Position numbers and translations under genes: made by a program
Part shown: positions 36,600 to 49,788 of the stretch, in pieces
How positions within the stretch are numbered: the stretch's first letter is position 1
How the letters are laid out: each line of letters starts with the position of its first letter
Origin: Lotus japonicus
Taxonomy: Eukaryota; Streptophyta; Magnoliopsida; Fabales; Fabaceae
Assembly: GCF_012489685.1 (NCBI RefSeq)
Contig: NC_080044.1
Location: 79,842,732-79,906,731 of the forward strand
Direction: 5' to 3'
DNA length: 64,000 nt
The notes under the pieces: generated by a model
The model's input: only the letters and a program-made list of their open reading frames with translations
Databases searched by the model: none
Told to the model about the DNA's origin: nothing

Positions 36600-37661
36600 G
36601 CTTGCTTCGGTCAAAGGAATCAGGGGACACGACACAGGGTTTAGGGTTTAAGCTCAGGACGAGGATTAAAGTTGTCTTTGTTTTCTGTATTACAAAACAA
36701 AAATTATAGTACTTGATAAATACCATGATTACTGTTTTTTTTTTACACTTGGAATTAAAAGAGTATTACTATTACTATTATTACTTGAGAAAAGTTGTAT
36801 GCACTGAGTCACTAATAGTGTAAGTCAAGTAATAGAATGTGTTTGCGCAATTATTTGAGAGTGACATGTTGGCACAAATATGCATTTATTTAGAGAATGC
36901 CCTAACTGAAAATCCATGATGACTAATCTAAGGTCGACTAGTAGGTCAATACTTGAATTCACATCCTCACACAAGGGCGTAATTAGGGAGGAGCGGACAA
37001 CCCCTGCCCGCCTCTAGATATGCCCCTACTTCCGACAAGATTGGTCTCTAGGATAAATCGAATTATGATTACGTGATAGTGAGTGACCTGCTCCCCTTGT
37101 CTATGGATTGAAAAAGCTTGAAGAAACACTTCGCCTAGAGCGATGTCCAAGAACCCACATTCAGAGGAACTTAGAGACACCGTCTACCTCAATACTTAAG
37201 GCTTGGTGTATTGGAGGCTTTTCAACCAATATGGGTGATATGAGCATGAAGGTTGGGACAATCGGACTTATCTCTTGAGGTGACATGCTTATGCTTACAC
37301 ACAAGATGTGGATCGGGAGCTCAAGCCCAGTATTGGTTTTAGAAGACCGTCATTCAGCTTTAAGGTTAACCCGCAAATATTTGCCTAAGCACGTTAATCT
37401 CTAGTTTGTACAGCATGTTAAATATTTTCAAGTCATCATAACTGTATATTTGCCAATTTTGAATTTTCTATGCACATCAAATCGAATAATAACAATGTTA
37501 AAGATATCATCCATTCTAGTAAGGCCTGATGTTCACAAAGAATGCACAAGTCATCATCAAGGGTCCAAAAATAACAAGAATTCTGTGAATTGCTCTCTAG
37601 CCGTAGATTTTGATCTTCCAACAAATTGTACAAGCAGTTCATGAATGCATGTAGGTTCCTT
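36600..37661. other. Helicase upstream region, no gene seen
   Basis: Upstream region of the helicase gene and 3' flank of the tetraspanin gene, about 1.07 kb. Short ORFs on both strands show no family resemblance or splice pattern. No TE ends are obvious. Confidence 0.5.
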
Positions 37662-40600
37662 TCAACCCTTAGAATGGCTTCTGGAAGCATTTCGTCTCGC
37701 ACAGCACCCCACAAAGTATATAACAGACTGGTATTGCACAAAAGAAAAGGTAAGTGTAAGTGGGATAAGCAAAATAGAAATATCAAGTAAATTATTGATC
37801 ATATTTGTGGTGCTTGAAGCTCAATTAGCTATTGAAAAACAACACTAACAAGTAACAACAGTAAATTATTGATAATATAATGATTGTTGTAATCTTAGAA
37901 ATAGCAAATAGGGCAAGAATGTCTTACCAAGACAACAAATAAAACAACATTAAATATAGCCACAACTCTCCACTCAGTTTTCATGTATTGTGCCACACCT
38001 GCCCTGGAACACAGATAAAGGGGGAAACAATGGCAGTGAGACAATTTAGTGCATTCTTCTACATTTGATTCTAATAAAAAAAAATCAATTACAGAGAGAA
38101 GCTTCAGTGAGTAGCTTCTGGATGTCGTAATTGATTCTGAGAGAATATAAGTTGATCTGAACATGCAATAATCATCTAAGAAAACAGAACTAGAGCACAT
38201 GGGCTACCACACATGCTTACTTGCAAGAATCACAATCATAGCATTTGATGGCCTGAGAATTTTTGTACCGCTTGCAGTCCTTGTTAGGGCTTACTGGATG
38301 AAAGGTCAGATCATAGTAGGATGCATTTACAGCAGGATATCCGCATCTAAGTTGCATAAAATCCCAAGATATAAAAGCATATGAAAAATGTATTGAGTTT
38401 CTTATCTTAAAAAGACATTGTATTCAAATGCAATTTAGCAGGGGGTGGGAGAACAAAAGAACATAACCTACTCGGAAGGTGGTCGGCAGCAGCCAGCCTC
38501 CATTGGTGTCAATTTAGCTAATTTATATTGCTTAAGATTCTACATCACAGGAAGAATGTAAAAGCATAAATCATAGCTGTTTGTGTAGAAGATAACAGAT
38601 AGTTCAATTTCTTAAAATAGTTGAGCAGGCCACAGACCTTATATTTTTTGGATAGTTTATGGCAGTCTTCAGATTTGACAAGACAAACCCTCAATCGCTC
38701 CCAGTTATGAGAATTGTTTAACTAAAACAAAAAACAGAACGTAAAGGAAATGGATTCTGAAGTTTTAATTGTTCACCATCAGTTCTCTATGTTGATAAGA
38801 GCATTACCTCTTTGAGAAACCAAGAGCTATAATCTTGAAGTTGATACTCCTTATACCTAAACATGCAAGATGTCTATCATTGAACATATTACACCATGGT
38901 TTCAAGAACAAAAATAAGAAGAAAAACATTAACTAGACATCCATTCCTCATATAGCGAAGAAGTCATATGTGGTGTGATCCACTTTATATATCATGAATC
39001 CTTGACACCACTACAACCATGAAGGACCGTAATAATGCCTGGATTCTAGATAAATAAAATACGTTGATTCGTTACCTCAAGCCAGTCACACTATGACCTG
39101 ATCCATCATTAGTCACAATGAACCTGACCAATGGCAAAAGATTACATAAGATTCAAATGAGTATCCAAAAAATCAAAGCAAATTGATTGGATGATAAAAA
39201 AAATATAAATTAATTTGATTAAACAGAGATTCACCTCTTTTCCTATTATGTTAACATGGATATTAAAGTAAAAGTCATTCAGCTGTGACACCCCATGAAA
39301 AAACCATATTACATGCATCTAGTTTCATGCTCATTAGTGCTCCTCCACAATCCATCACATAAAAACATGACTTCAAGTTCTGGGCACATATTTTCATAGC
39401 ATTTTAGTTAAACAACTTATGAAATCAATTTGGAATCTCGATAGCACGTGATGCTATCTCATTGACTACCAAACACAAGGCAGTGAAGCACTCTGAAGAT
39501 GAATACTTGGCTTTAAAATGTGATTTCCTTTATTGAGAAGAACAAGCCAAGGAGGATATTTAGTAGCTAAAACATCAGTTTTTAACTTGTCATGTTCTAA
39601 GTGTATGGTCCATGTATTTTAGTAAAGAAAATCCCTTCAACTTATCTATTTAAAATCAAAATATATATGAGCAAAGTCTGAGCTTTACTTCTTTTTACTA
39701 GTTTCCTTTTCAAAATGGTAACTACATCTACATGTTGTTGAAAAATAAAATAAGAGCTACCTTTTGGATACTTGTACATGGACTACCAATGTAGCAAAAT
39801 CAATGAACAAAGCAGCCTAATAAACTCCTAGTTCGCTTAAATGATGGATAAAGAGAGGTTAATCAATACTTATATGCTAAGACATGTCAATGTTGCAGCA
39901 TAAAAGCAATCAGCCATGCAAACACATCTCACAGTGCTGCAAATGCAGCAGTCAGACTAACATAACTGACTTTTTTCTTAGTAACCATTATATATTATTA
40001 TATAAGACTCTACTTATAAATCCATGGCAGGGACAATATCAAAATGATAATGTAGAAGCCACTAGTTACCAATAATAATTGTTAGCATATTTGCATACTT
40101 ACACCAATACGGTAAAGACCAGGATTCCGACCAAGACCAAGAACAACAAGATCAGATACTGCAAATGCAATGTCAAGGAGGAAACCCTAAACCCAAAATT
40201 TCTTTTTTTTTTACTTATTAATTGTGTATTTGGGTAAGGATACAATCCATAACAGTATGGACCAGTTTTTCAGGGCACCAAGGAAACCAACCATGGATCT
40301 GCAAAACACATAAACATGATAGAGGACAATGAAGAATCAGAAAGGACCCAAAAGAAAAGAAAGACACCAAAATCATTAAAAATGCAGTGCTGACATTAAG
40401 AAAATAACTGCTCCAAGTCCTAGCACAGGCACAGTGAGAGATTTTCTGCAGCTGTCATGATGAGTGCTCATCCACACCCCAAACATTATCACAACAATGG
40501 CTGAAAGCTGCACAACCAGAATAATAAATATGAACACAGCATCAAAAAAAAAACACTCCCAAGAAAAGAAAAAAAGAAGAAACAACCACCAAGTGCATGT

Positions 40601-40788
40601 TTGGATTGTCACAATTGATTTGTATAAAATTAATTTTGGTAAAAATGATTATAGTAAAAGTGAGCTGAAAAATTGAGAGTAGTGAAGCATAAAAAGAAAA
40701 TTGAGAGTGGAAAAGCAAGCAGCATTATCATTACCATGGTGAGAAAGTTGATCCATCTAGTGACAAAGGTGCTGGTTCCAACCCCCAT
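37662..40788 (-). CDS. Plant tetraspanin (TET10-like)
   Basis: Eleven exons on the minus strand (40788-40735, 40507-40395, 40298-40244, 40158-40103, 39123-39076, 38856-38808, 38721-38638, 38539-38472, 38346-38221, 38003-37928, 37727-37662) join in frame to 264 residues. Transmembrane segments: TM1 (about 12-31, INFLTMLSAIVVIMFGVW), TM2 (about 42-65, VPVLGLGAVIFLISMVGFLG), TM3 (about 70-95) and TM4 (about 226-246, VVAIFNVVLFVVL then SVIYFVGCC). The large extracellular loop holds the plant tetraspanin motif GCCRPPSEC (169-177) plus further cysteines (KCYDCDSC). The short tail CCARRN is a likely palmitoylation site. Tetraspanins organise plasma-membrane microdomains. Its position beside the helicase matches the order I recall for Arabidopsis TET10 and RH48. 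Exon 1 encodes just 18 residues. Confidence 0.9.
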
Positions 40789-41717
40789 CTAGTGACAAAG
40801 AAATTTCTGAGTTTGAATGTTTATTAAGGAAGATGCTGCGCATGCATGATGTATGATGAAGATGCGCCACACGGTGTAAGCCACGAAACCCAACACTCTA
40901 CTCTACGACACACACACACGACATTCTATGTAGTGTTAGTTGTGTACACCCAAATTCTACAGTTAGTAACCCAATCCGAAACCAACTACGAAAGTGTTTT
41001 TTTTTTGTCAAACCAATAAAGTAAGCTGTCTTCCACAAGAATTCAAACTTCGCTCTAACTTGGGTCACGCAACTCAATGCCCAAATTCTGAGCATCATAT
41101 TAAAAAATGTTGCTTAAATTTACAAATATAATCATCCTTGCATATGGGGGGCTATCTCTTTTAATAATAACAATTTTCCAGTTTCAAATAACATAACGTT
41201 AGAAGAAACTATATAACATTTTATTCATTGATTTTTAACGTTGTCAACATTAAATTAACTTTCATCTTAAGCTTCATATCAAAGGCAATTGATGGCGATA
41301 GAAGACAAATTTTTGCCGTGAAGTTTTTTGATCCCTACTAGTAAATACTAAATAGATTGCATCTTAAAATGAAAAAAGTGATAGCAATTGTGTTGGTGAT
41401 GATGCTGGGTGTACAAATGAGCAATGTTATATGGTTCGAAAGTTTTTCAAGACGAATGGTAAGTGATTTGAAATTAGCAAGTTTTTAAATTTGAAAGCAA
41501 TCACAATTTTAATTGATTATGCCTATAAAAAAATAAATTGATTACAATATATGGATGATGCTGATTTTTACACACCAGCTTCCCATATTTCGTCTCAGCC
41601 CCGGCCATTCGGTCCATCAAGCTTCCTGTAAAGATTCATTAGGATTTTAATGAATTTGTTGCCGTCAGGATTTTAAGACAGTTTTGGGGTTGTTAGTATT
41701 TTATGGATTTGTTGTTT
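40789..41717. other. Tetraspanin upstream region
   Basis: Contains a short (AC)n run near 40909-40920 and AT-rich sequence. No gene or clear transposon is seen. The tetraspanin promoter must lie here. Confidence 0.5.
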
Positions 41718-42060
41718 CTTTTTTTTTTGATACATCGGAAAATTACTAAAAAACAAAAACTACAAGCAAGAAAACGAGTCCCTCAAAATAAAAGGTTCAA
41801 CTTCCACCGGAGGTCTCTCAAGCATATGCACTCCCAACGAACTAGCTGTAGTACCCAGGTGAGCCAAGCAGTCTGCTGCGGTATTCCCTTCCCTCGGAGT
41901 CCATTGAAGCGATACTTTCCATGGCCGCCGGAGAAGAGTAGCTATTTCTTGTAACACTGGACAGAACGAATGTGTGGCTGTATTCGTTATCCCATCCAAG
42001 ACCTCCTTACTATCAACTTCTGCCACGATGGCTCTACAGCCATGATCCCAAACCATGGTA
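41718..42060 (-). mobile_element. LINE 3' end with RNase H fragment
   Basis: The minus-strand open frame has AIVAEVDSKEVLDGI (an RNase H aspartate block) and PREGNTAADCLAHLG (the conserved tail), and ends in a poly-A tail seen as a T-run at 41718-41728. It is a short 5'-truncated LINE insertion in antisense orientation. The upstream D-E part of the active site is missing. Confidence 0.8.
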
Positions 42061-42787
42061 AGTCTTATAGTTTTATGTTGTTTAATTAAATTAAATTTAA
42101 TTGATTATTATTTAAGTTAAACAAATTTTGTAAATTATTTATTTGTTTTTTTATTTAATAAAGTGGCAACCTAGTTGTAAATTTTGCCAAATTCACGTGA
42201 CTCATGAGCTCTACATAAGCTAATTTTTTTAGCAATTGGACGGAAGGACCCAATTGCAACAAATTGATCTAAAACGGACCAAAATTGCGCAATTAGAACA
42301 AAGGGGATTAAATTTTCACATAGATTAAACATCAGAACTAAAAGTGCAATTAAACCTTACTCATTTAATTTTAAAATATTTAAAATAGTCATGGCTTTAG
42401 TTTTTCACTTATTTTCTAAAACAGTTAATATTTTATGGCCACCTCAGTGAGAAGCCATAAAGGTGGCCAGTGAAGCTTCAATGGAAAGAAGACCCTCGTA
42501 TATCCAAAAGATTCAATTCCTCTAAATGCACAAATGTTAGACCACCGAAATTGAAATGGCGAGTAATTTTCACTACCATAAGATAATTTTTCTAGTGAAT
42601 TAAGATTGAGAAATAAACTTACCGAATGATAATTTAACTTACCGAATGATAATTAAATGAAAATTTTGGGTTTAGTTGAACAAGATGGAAGAAACAGAAT
42701 GAATGTTTTTGGACAGAATGTTAATAGAAAATTAAAGGTTCAAAATATGAGATTTCTGAAAATCAGATCTTGTTTGCACATTCGCAT

Positions 42788-43270
42788 AAATTAAGAACCA
42801 AAGGAGTGACCAAATTCAATTTCGATGCTTCGTATGTGGAAGGAGGAGTGGTGGGCTTTGGCAAGGTGGCGTGAGACTTCGAAGGCGAAGTCATGGCAGC
42901 AGCTACATTGTACCCCGTGGCTTCCCTTTCTCCTTTGTTGGCGGAGGCTAGTTGTTTCTGGTGGGCGCAGCGTCTGCCTATTGATTTGGGTTTTCGCCGG
43001 GTGGCCTTTCAAACTAATTGCCTTCAACTCTTTAATTGGTGGAAGGGCCGCATAGAGGGTTTCTCTTTTTTAGCTAGCATTGTTGTGGATTGTCGCATAT
43101 TAGTTTATGCTTTTGATGTTTTTTAGTTTTCTTTTCTTCGTCGCTCTGGTAATGTTGTGTCTGACCTTTTGGCTAGGAATGCTTCCACCTACATGAATTA
43201 TGTGTGGGTGGAAGAGGTTCCGGATCTTGCACTTTCTTTGGTTGTCCATGATGTTTTGGCATCTATTTCT
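42788..43270 (+). mobile_element. Degraded LINE RNase H domain
   Basis: The plus-strand translation shows KFNFDASYVEGGVVGFG (first Asp block), LLAEASCFWWAQRLPID (Glu block) and SGNVVSDLLARNA (tail block), interrupted by stop codons. It is oriented opposite to the neighbouring LINE fragment, so it is an independent insertion. The interval 42061-42787 between them is AT-rich without a gene. Confidence 0.7.
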
Positions 43271-43611
43271 CCTGTGGTTTAACTTTATGAAGTTTCATTT
43301 AAAAAAAACCAAAAATGCAATTAAGTCTTCGTTATTATTTCATATTCGTACGATATTGCACTGCACCTTGCTACTAGCACCGAAATAAATGTTTCTAATT
43401 CATGTTAATCAATTTTAAAACCTAATGTTTTAGGGAACTCTTATCATTCATAACAAATTATTATAGTTTTATTCTTGAAATCTTAAATTAGAAAGTGTTT
43501 TATGTGAGAGTGAGAGAAATCATTGTTGACCTTTGGATAAATTCAAAGGCTGAGATTAGAAGCTATTAAAATTATAGGAAAAGCTAGAGGCCCCTCGTTG
43601 TTGCAGTTTTT

Positions 43612-44918
43612 TTTGGGTGTTAAATTTGACACCCTCATCAACCAATTTAACACCCCACTTTAAAGTGTGGATTGTACAAAATTCCCCTGAAAATAGTACC
43701 TTTCAGGTATACAAATCCCGAAATTCCTGTCATGTTTTGTTACGAAAATTTAAATCCCTGAAACTATACATGCAATCTTCCGGGTTTTAAATCTCTGAAA
43801 GCTCTGGGAATTGTAATCCTGGAAACGCCTTAAACGTTGATTTTAGGTTCTAAAACCTGAAAATCTCAAAGTTACAACATTAAAAGTTTCTGGGAACTAA
43901 TTTCCAGAACCTATTTTATAGCTTCCGGGTTCTAAAATCCGGAATGTGTTTTGAATTTTATTTTTTAAAAACTATTTTTATAACAATTTTAAAAAACTGT
44001 TTTTCAGAACAAAACAAAACAAAAAAACTCGTTTGGTAATACTTATTTGAAAACAAATTTAGAGATGAGAAAATGAAAAAACTTGTTTGATAAATTTGTT
44101 ATGAAAATATGTTTTCTCACTCCTTTTTAAATCTGACAACAGGAAACTTGTTCAATTATGTTTTAATTCCTTTCTATGATTTTTTTAAACAAATAAAAAA
44201 TTTGGATATTTTTAAAATACAACGTTAGCACTGTGTTTGTTTCAGGTGATTATGCCAGGAAGGAAAGCTGGAAAATAACAGGAAACACCATTCTTACGTG
44301 TTTGGATACTACATGAAAGTAAAAGTACTGGAAAACCGTACATGTACAGTAAGTGGTCAGTTTTCTTCGCATAGATGGGAGGAAAACACAAAAAAGGTGG
44401 GGAGTTAGTATAAAAACATCATAATACCCCCACCACTGCATATGCCGTTTTCCATGTTATATTATCCATTGCACATGTCGTTTTGTGTATTATCACATAG
44501 TACTTATAACATGAATTGCTTAATACCAACAATAATAATAATTCTAATCAATATATATTAGAAAAGAAGAACTTCACTAATATATTCATACTTATGCTTT
44601 TCAACTATTTACTTTTATGGAAATAAATACAAAATGATCCATAATGGTGTCAATTGCATAAGTAAAAAGAGACTAATCTTTAAATTAAGAGTTCAATTCT
44701 TAAGAGCCGTACTCGTAGGGAAAACTTTGTCCATCACCACACCACACCCGAATCGAATGAAAATTACATTATGATATTAGGATGATTATATAATTCTAAC
44801 TCACTTTGATTTAAAAATAATATATAAGTCACTTACGTGGTAAAAACAAATTATAACTTGTTTAAAAAAAACAAATTATAACTAACGCTAAACTAATAAC
44901 CGTAGAAAAAAATTGAGC

Positions 44919-44935
<17 letters not shown>
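43612..44935. mobile_element. Left part of a non-autonomous TIR element
   Basis: The left terminus (gggtgttaaatttgacaccc, then caaccaatttaacacccc) is a diverged inverted counterpart of sequence ending near 54175. Within it lie many short internal palindromes and repeats, such as gcttccgggttctaaaatcc followed by ggaatg (about 43921-43946) and aatcctggaaac. The part from 43797 is duplicated at 52206. The right end is missing from this copy because the interval is deleted near 45215. Confidence 0.5.

Positions 44936-44979
<44 letters not shown>
44922..44979. repeat. (TA)n-(GA)n compound microsatellite
   Basis: About 17 TA units run straight into about 12 GA units. The matching position in unit B (53330-53347) has only a short atatatagagaga run, so the expansion happened after the duplication, or unit B contracted. 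Confidence 0.95.
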
Positions 44980-45212
44980 GGGATGTATCATATGAGAAAT
45001 GTGTTTTTATTGAGAAAATAAGAATAAATCATGAATAGTCAAGATTAAAACATGAAGTCACGTGACATTTTAAAAAAGCCACATGATCTTTTAAAGTGGT
45101 TATGTGAGCATTAATTTGTTTTAATCTTGACCATTCATGATTAGCTCTAATAGTCACGATTTATTCTTATTTTCTCACATAAAAACACTTTTCTCATAAG
45201 ATGCATCACCAT
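44980..45212. mobile_element. Foldback MITE in unit A
   Basis: The left half (gatgtatcatatgagaaa... aataagaataaatc) is the complement of the right half (gatttattcttattttctc ... ttctcataagatgcatc), making a hairpin of about 230 bp. The same element sits at 53345-53598 in unit B, so it was there before the duplication. Confidence 0.75.
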
Positions 45213-46196
45213 GCATAAGTTGAAACTAAAGTGAATATAATATAACAACAACAATTCAAAAGTGAGCGCTCATTTTCATAGATTCTGAATGCGAGGTTAA
45301 GAGTTCCTATTTCCTATAAATTACTAGGTGTTTAGTTACCAGTGTTTAGTTACCATATATTCATTCACATTCATGTCATATAAGATATTCTTTACTTAAA
45401 TACTAACATTGAAGAACATTTGAGATCTGTCTTTGTACTAGCCGTCTAAAGGTTACTAAGTTCACCCCACCCCACGATATTTCATCTTTACCTTTACATC
45501 TCATCACGCCTAATTCTAATGAAGCCAAGAGTAGCTAGTGAGCTACATTTGGCCTCAATCCACCCCAAAACAAACTTTGGTTTCAAGATTATATTATCAT
45601 TTAAATCTCTTACAACATAGTTATTGAAAGGGTTGAGTAATTGGAAGTACCCTGAATAGATCAATTTTAATTTAGTACCATGCAACATACTATGACTTAA
45701 GCATTACCTAGTGAACAAAGAGTAATAAAAAGAAAAGGTCAATTTAGTGCTCAAAACACACTCAAAGACAACAAAATATACGGACTATGGAGGTCATTGT
45801 CTAGCTCTTTCTAGCGGTCGTGACAACAAAAACCAAGAATAATTGTATGAAACATTACCAATAATTAATGTAAAACATCCAATCTCATCATTATGAAACT
45901 GCCAAAACAAAAGTATCTAAATGTAAAATATCCAATCTATAACTATAGTAAAATATAATTAAAGCAATGATCATTAGTGAGAGAAAATGACAAAGGGTAA
46001 ATATGGAAGAATGTATGCATTTTTTTTTTAAATGAATACATAAATTAGACACATTTAACGTTTTTTTTTTTGGAACATTTAACGTTTTCTTAATAAGTAT
46101 AATTTTTTGTATTAGATCTTATAAAAAGGAAATGACACTACCCAAAACAAAAGAATTTGTAGTTTTATTTTAAAGGTCTGTATGTGGTTTTAAAAA

Positions 46197-47389
46197 GGCT
46201 TAATAGCACTTTTGGTCCCCCACAAATGCAAAATGTGCAAATTGGGTCCCTAAACTTTAAAAATAGCATTCTGTCTCCCCGACGTTATCTTCTGTCAACA
46301 GTTTTGGTCCCCCGTCCTTTTTCCGTTCAAAAAGTAACGGTTTCTGGGTTTTCCAGAAAAAATCAAGGAGTTCTTCATCTTTTTCAATTTTTTTTTACAG
46401 AAATTCAAAATTCTCCAAAACCAAAAAAATAATGCCCGTAAAAACAAATGAGAATCCAGAAATTAAATGCCCCAAAGGAAACCAATAAAACCCAAATATA
46501 GAAGAAAATATAGACCCAGAAGAAGATAATGGCCCAAAAAACCTAAGAATATTTAAAAAGATAAAATCTTTTAGATACTAAACTTTTGCTTCTCGACATA
46601 AACCCAGCTAGATTATATTGCTAAGGACAAATTACAAATATATATATACCCAGAAGATAAATCCAAAAACTTTTGCTTTCTCTCTCGATTTATGTTTCTT
46701 TATTCCATCCAAATTGCAAAGATCGTGCCTGTGAGGACGACAAGAGGATATCAAACCACACTTCATCCCTTCCATTGAAAACTCAGAAAGGAGATGAAAA
46801 AGAGGAATTTGTCTGTGTCCTATGTGTCCAGATCAATGTTCGATCTGGGTTGGAGGAGGTTGAGGGAGGCGATTTCCGTTTGGGCTTTGGTTGGATGTGT
46901 GTTGGGGGAGGATGAGGGAAGAGATCTTGGTTCAGATCTGGTTGTTCAATGGCAGGACCAAAACTGGGTGCAAGGGTGAAGATGAAGGTTAGGGGTGGGT
47001 TATAGATCTGTATCCATTTTTCTTTTTGAGTGAAGATGAAGATCAAGTAGATAAAGATGTTTGTGAGATGAAAAAGAGGATAAGATGATTTTGGTTTTTA
47101 GGTTTTTAATTTTCTGGGTTTTGGGTTTAATGATTGAGAAAATAGTGAAGATGATGGAAGAAGATGGAGATGATGAATTTTCTGGTTTTTCTTTTTATTT
47201 TTCTTAATTTATTTTTTTGTTTAATTACATATTTCTCCTTAAAAACGTTAGTTTTTTTGACGGAAAACTGTCTGGGGACCAAAACTGTTAACGGAAGATA
47301 ACGTCGGGGAGGAAAAATGCTATTTTTAAAGTTTAGGGACCCCATTTGCACATTTTGCATTCGTGGGGGACCAAAAGTGCTATTAAGCC
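46197..47389. mobile_element. 1193-bp Mutator-type element with precise empty site
   Basis: Long inverted termini (over 100 bp) begin ggcttaatagcacttttggt and end with the complement. The 9-bp sequence ttttaaaaa flanks both ends (46188-46196 and 47390-47398) and occurs once at the uninterrupted site in unit B (about 56115-56125). A 9-bp target duplication with long TIRs is diagnostic of the Mutator superfamily. The interior has only short ORFs (for example 46673-46915) without recognised domains, so it is non-autonomous. It inserted after the tandem duplication. Confidence 0.88.
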
Positions 47390-47672
47390 TTTTAAAAATC
47401 CAGAAAATGACAATCAACAATATTAACGAAGGATATATCAGATTCATTTTAACTTTACCGTTTACGCACCTTTTGATATTTTGGACAGGGCATATAAGGT
47501 CGTTGGTCAAGGCTTCGTTGTGTCCACCTTTTAGCATAAACAAACAAAACATTGAAACCAAATCAAAAAATAAATAATAGCAGGACAATTACAACTTACA
47601 ATTGTATAATCTCATTTACGTACAAATACAATTGACATTGACGATAAAACCATAAATGTTAAAAATTAAAAA

Positions 47673-49152
47673 TTAAACTTCCCCGACCTTCTCCTTTCCC
47701 TTCCCCTTCTCATGGGCCTCCTCTTCCTGTAGTATAAATATATAAAAAATATTAGCAAACATAGAATAACAGTATTTACAAATTTAACTTATAATAAAGT
47801 AGAAGTTAAGAGTCACTTCGAGACAAAAAGTCAGTGAAATTTTTCTTATAAATTGTTTTGAATGTGTGTTCAAGTTGACGAACTTAATTATATCTAAACA
47901 CCAACTTAGTCATTAATGTTCTTTTATTTAATGCATGTATGTATAAGTGTCTATTTCAGTATTTCCTTTACAGGGTTAGGTAAAAGTAAGTTTAATAGAA
48001 TTTTGTTTTAAAAAATGAACTTGTGAGCTTGATCCTTGGAGGATTAAAACATGAATATTGATTGAATAAAAATTAAGTAAATTTTATATAAAACAAAATG
48101 GACAGAAAAAGGACATGTATTCTTTTAAAATAACATCCAATTCCTTTTTTTCCTAACCAAAAGGTATATGTATAGACTATTTTTCCTAAACCTGGTTAAA
48201 ACTCAGTTTTACTTAACTAAAAAATTACGCAAAGAGGATATATATGAGGCATGTTACTTTACATATTAACTCACATAGACCATCTTACACTCTGTTTAAA
48301 GTGGCACATAGTATCTAATTAGTACTAATTCATAAGTAGTTGATAAAGATTTCACTTCAACCATGGGTTTTTATTTTGAATTCTTAGCACTTTTTCTAAG
48401 ATGCACAACATCACAAAATCAGTTCATCAATAAGAGAAAAAAAAACAATTATTTAAGCTAAGAACCCAAATCAAAAAACATCTTTCACAAAATACTAGAT
48501 CTTACTAAAGTCTCAATCTCAACTTTAATTTCTCCAATGCTAAAGAACCTAAGAATTAGATCTAAGCCTAAAAAAACTCACATCTAAGAATCAGAGATGG
48601 AGTTGCTCTTATTTAAAATAGAATTCAGAAAATGTTGGGAAACCAAATTAAAGGAGCACTTAGATTTCCTCCCCCTACCTAGAAGCGGCTCACCTTTGAT
48701 TTATATATGTATTTGGACACCACCTTTGGTACTTGAGTTACAATGGCGGCGTTATACTCCCTCACGTGGTCAATCTCTGAAGTTATGGCTTCAATCTTAC
48801 GGTCAAGGTCTGCAATTTCATTCCTGAATATAAAAATAAATAAATAGTAATTAAAATTTAAAAATATGAAATAAACATTACCTATTCTTAGCATTGGAAA
48901 TTCGGTAATCAACTCTGGAAAAAAAAAAACTTCAACACAGATGAATATTATATTAAACAGTGTATGAATATAGGATGTTCAAGTGAGAGAGAGAACCTGT
49001 CCTTTCTACGATCATTATTTTCTATTTTCCACATTTCCATTTCAGCTTCCAGGTCGGAAATCTCTTTAGAACTAAAATCAGAACAACAAAATGAGGAGAA
49101 TGAAGAAAGAAATCACAAAGGAAAAAATCGAGTAACCATAAATGTACCTCAT
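47673..49152 (-). CDS. Unrecognised 98-residue coiled-coil protein, copy A
   Basis: Five coding exons on the minus strand (49152-49148, 49071-48997, 48914-48882, 48823-48694, 47726-47673) join through GT-AG sites in frame to 98 residues. The first exon contributes only ATGAG. The protein is almost all heptad-like helix: KEISDLEAEMEMWK, VDYRISNAKN, NEIADLDRKIEAITSEID, then a Lys/Glu tail (EEEAHEKGKGKEKV). I know no family that fits. The same five-exon structure is conserved in the duplicate at 56399-57896. A solo-LTR-like element begins 30 bp upstream of the start codon and must interrupt the leader or promoter. All splice sites here are intact. It could be a remnant of a larger gene, because coding-like sequence lies beyond the insertion. 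Confidence 0.6.
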
Positions 49153-49354
49153 GGAAGAACAGTTAGTGTGTGGGTGAAAAGTTGTCACGACCCACTCTAG
49201 TACGTGACCGACGCACAGGCTAGCAACAACCAAACTCTCAACTAGCCTGGCAAGCCTAAAGATAAAATCACTCTATGGACACATAAATTAAAGTATCAAG
49301 TTCTACTGAAATTTCGACAGAGTTTCCTTTGTATTTTCAACATCAACCTCATCA

Positions 49355-49788
49355 AAATGATGAATACCTGTCATAACATATATCTAGAAACCCAGCAATC
49401 AGATATTACATCATAACAAAATAACACCCATCAAAGGGTCTTAAGAGTACAAAACAAACAAAGCGCTAACATAGTGAGTTTAATAATTACAACCCAGAAC
49501 CAGAAAATGACTCTCTATCCCTATGGCTGCATCATACTGGAGTCGACCAAAAAGAACATACTAGCCACCGCAAATGATGAATACCTGTCATAACATATAT
49601 CTAGAAACCTAGCAATCAGATATTACATCATAACAAAATAACACCCATCAAAGGGTCTTAAGAGTACAAACCAAACAAAGCGCTAACATTGTGAGTTTAA
49701 TAATTACAACCCAGAACCAGAAAATGACTCTCTATCCCTATGGCTGCATCATACTGGAGTCGACAAAAAAGAACATACTAGCCACCAC
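49355..49788. repeat. 217-bp tandem duplication in the solo LTR
   Basis: Two adjacent near-identical copies start at aaatgatgaatacctgtc (49355 and 49572). They share the cgctaacat-gtgagtttaat block and the gactctctatccctatggct block. The content is noncoding. Confidence 0.85.

Noticed and set aside
36159..36635. 158-codon minus-strand frame overlapping the helicase start
   Set aside because: It is a shifted frame over the Pro/Gln-coding part of helicase exon 1, which keeps long frames open because of composition.
46673..46915. Possible gene in the Mutator-type element
   Set aside because: No domain, no splice continuity, and it is absent from the empty site. The opposite-strand frame at 46783-47046 is equally open, which points to composition bias.
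48597..48827. 76-codon plus-strand frame in unit A and its duplicate at 57316
   Set aside because: Antisense to the longest coiled-coil exon. The minus-strand model explains both copies with splice sites and phase.
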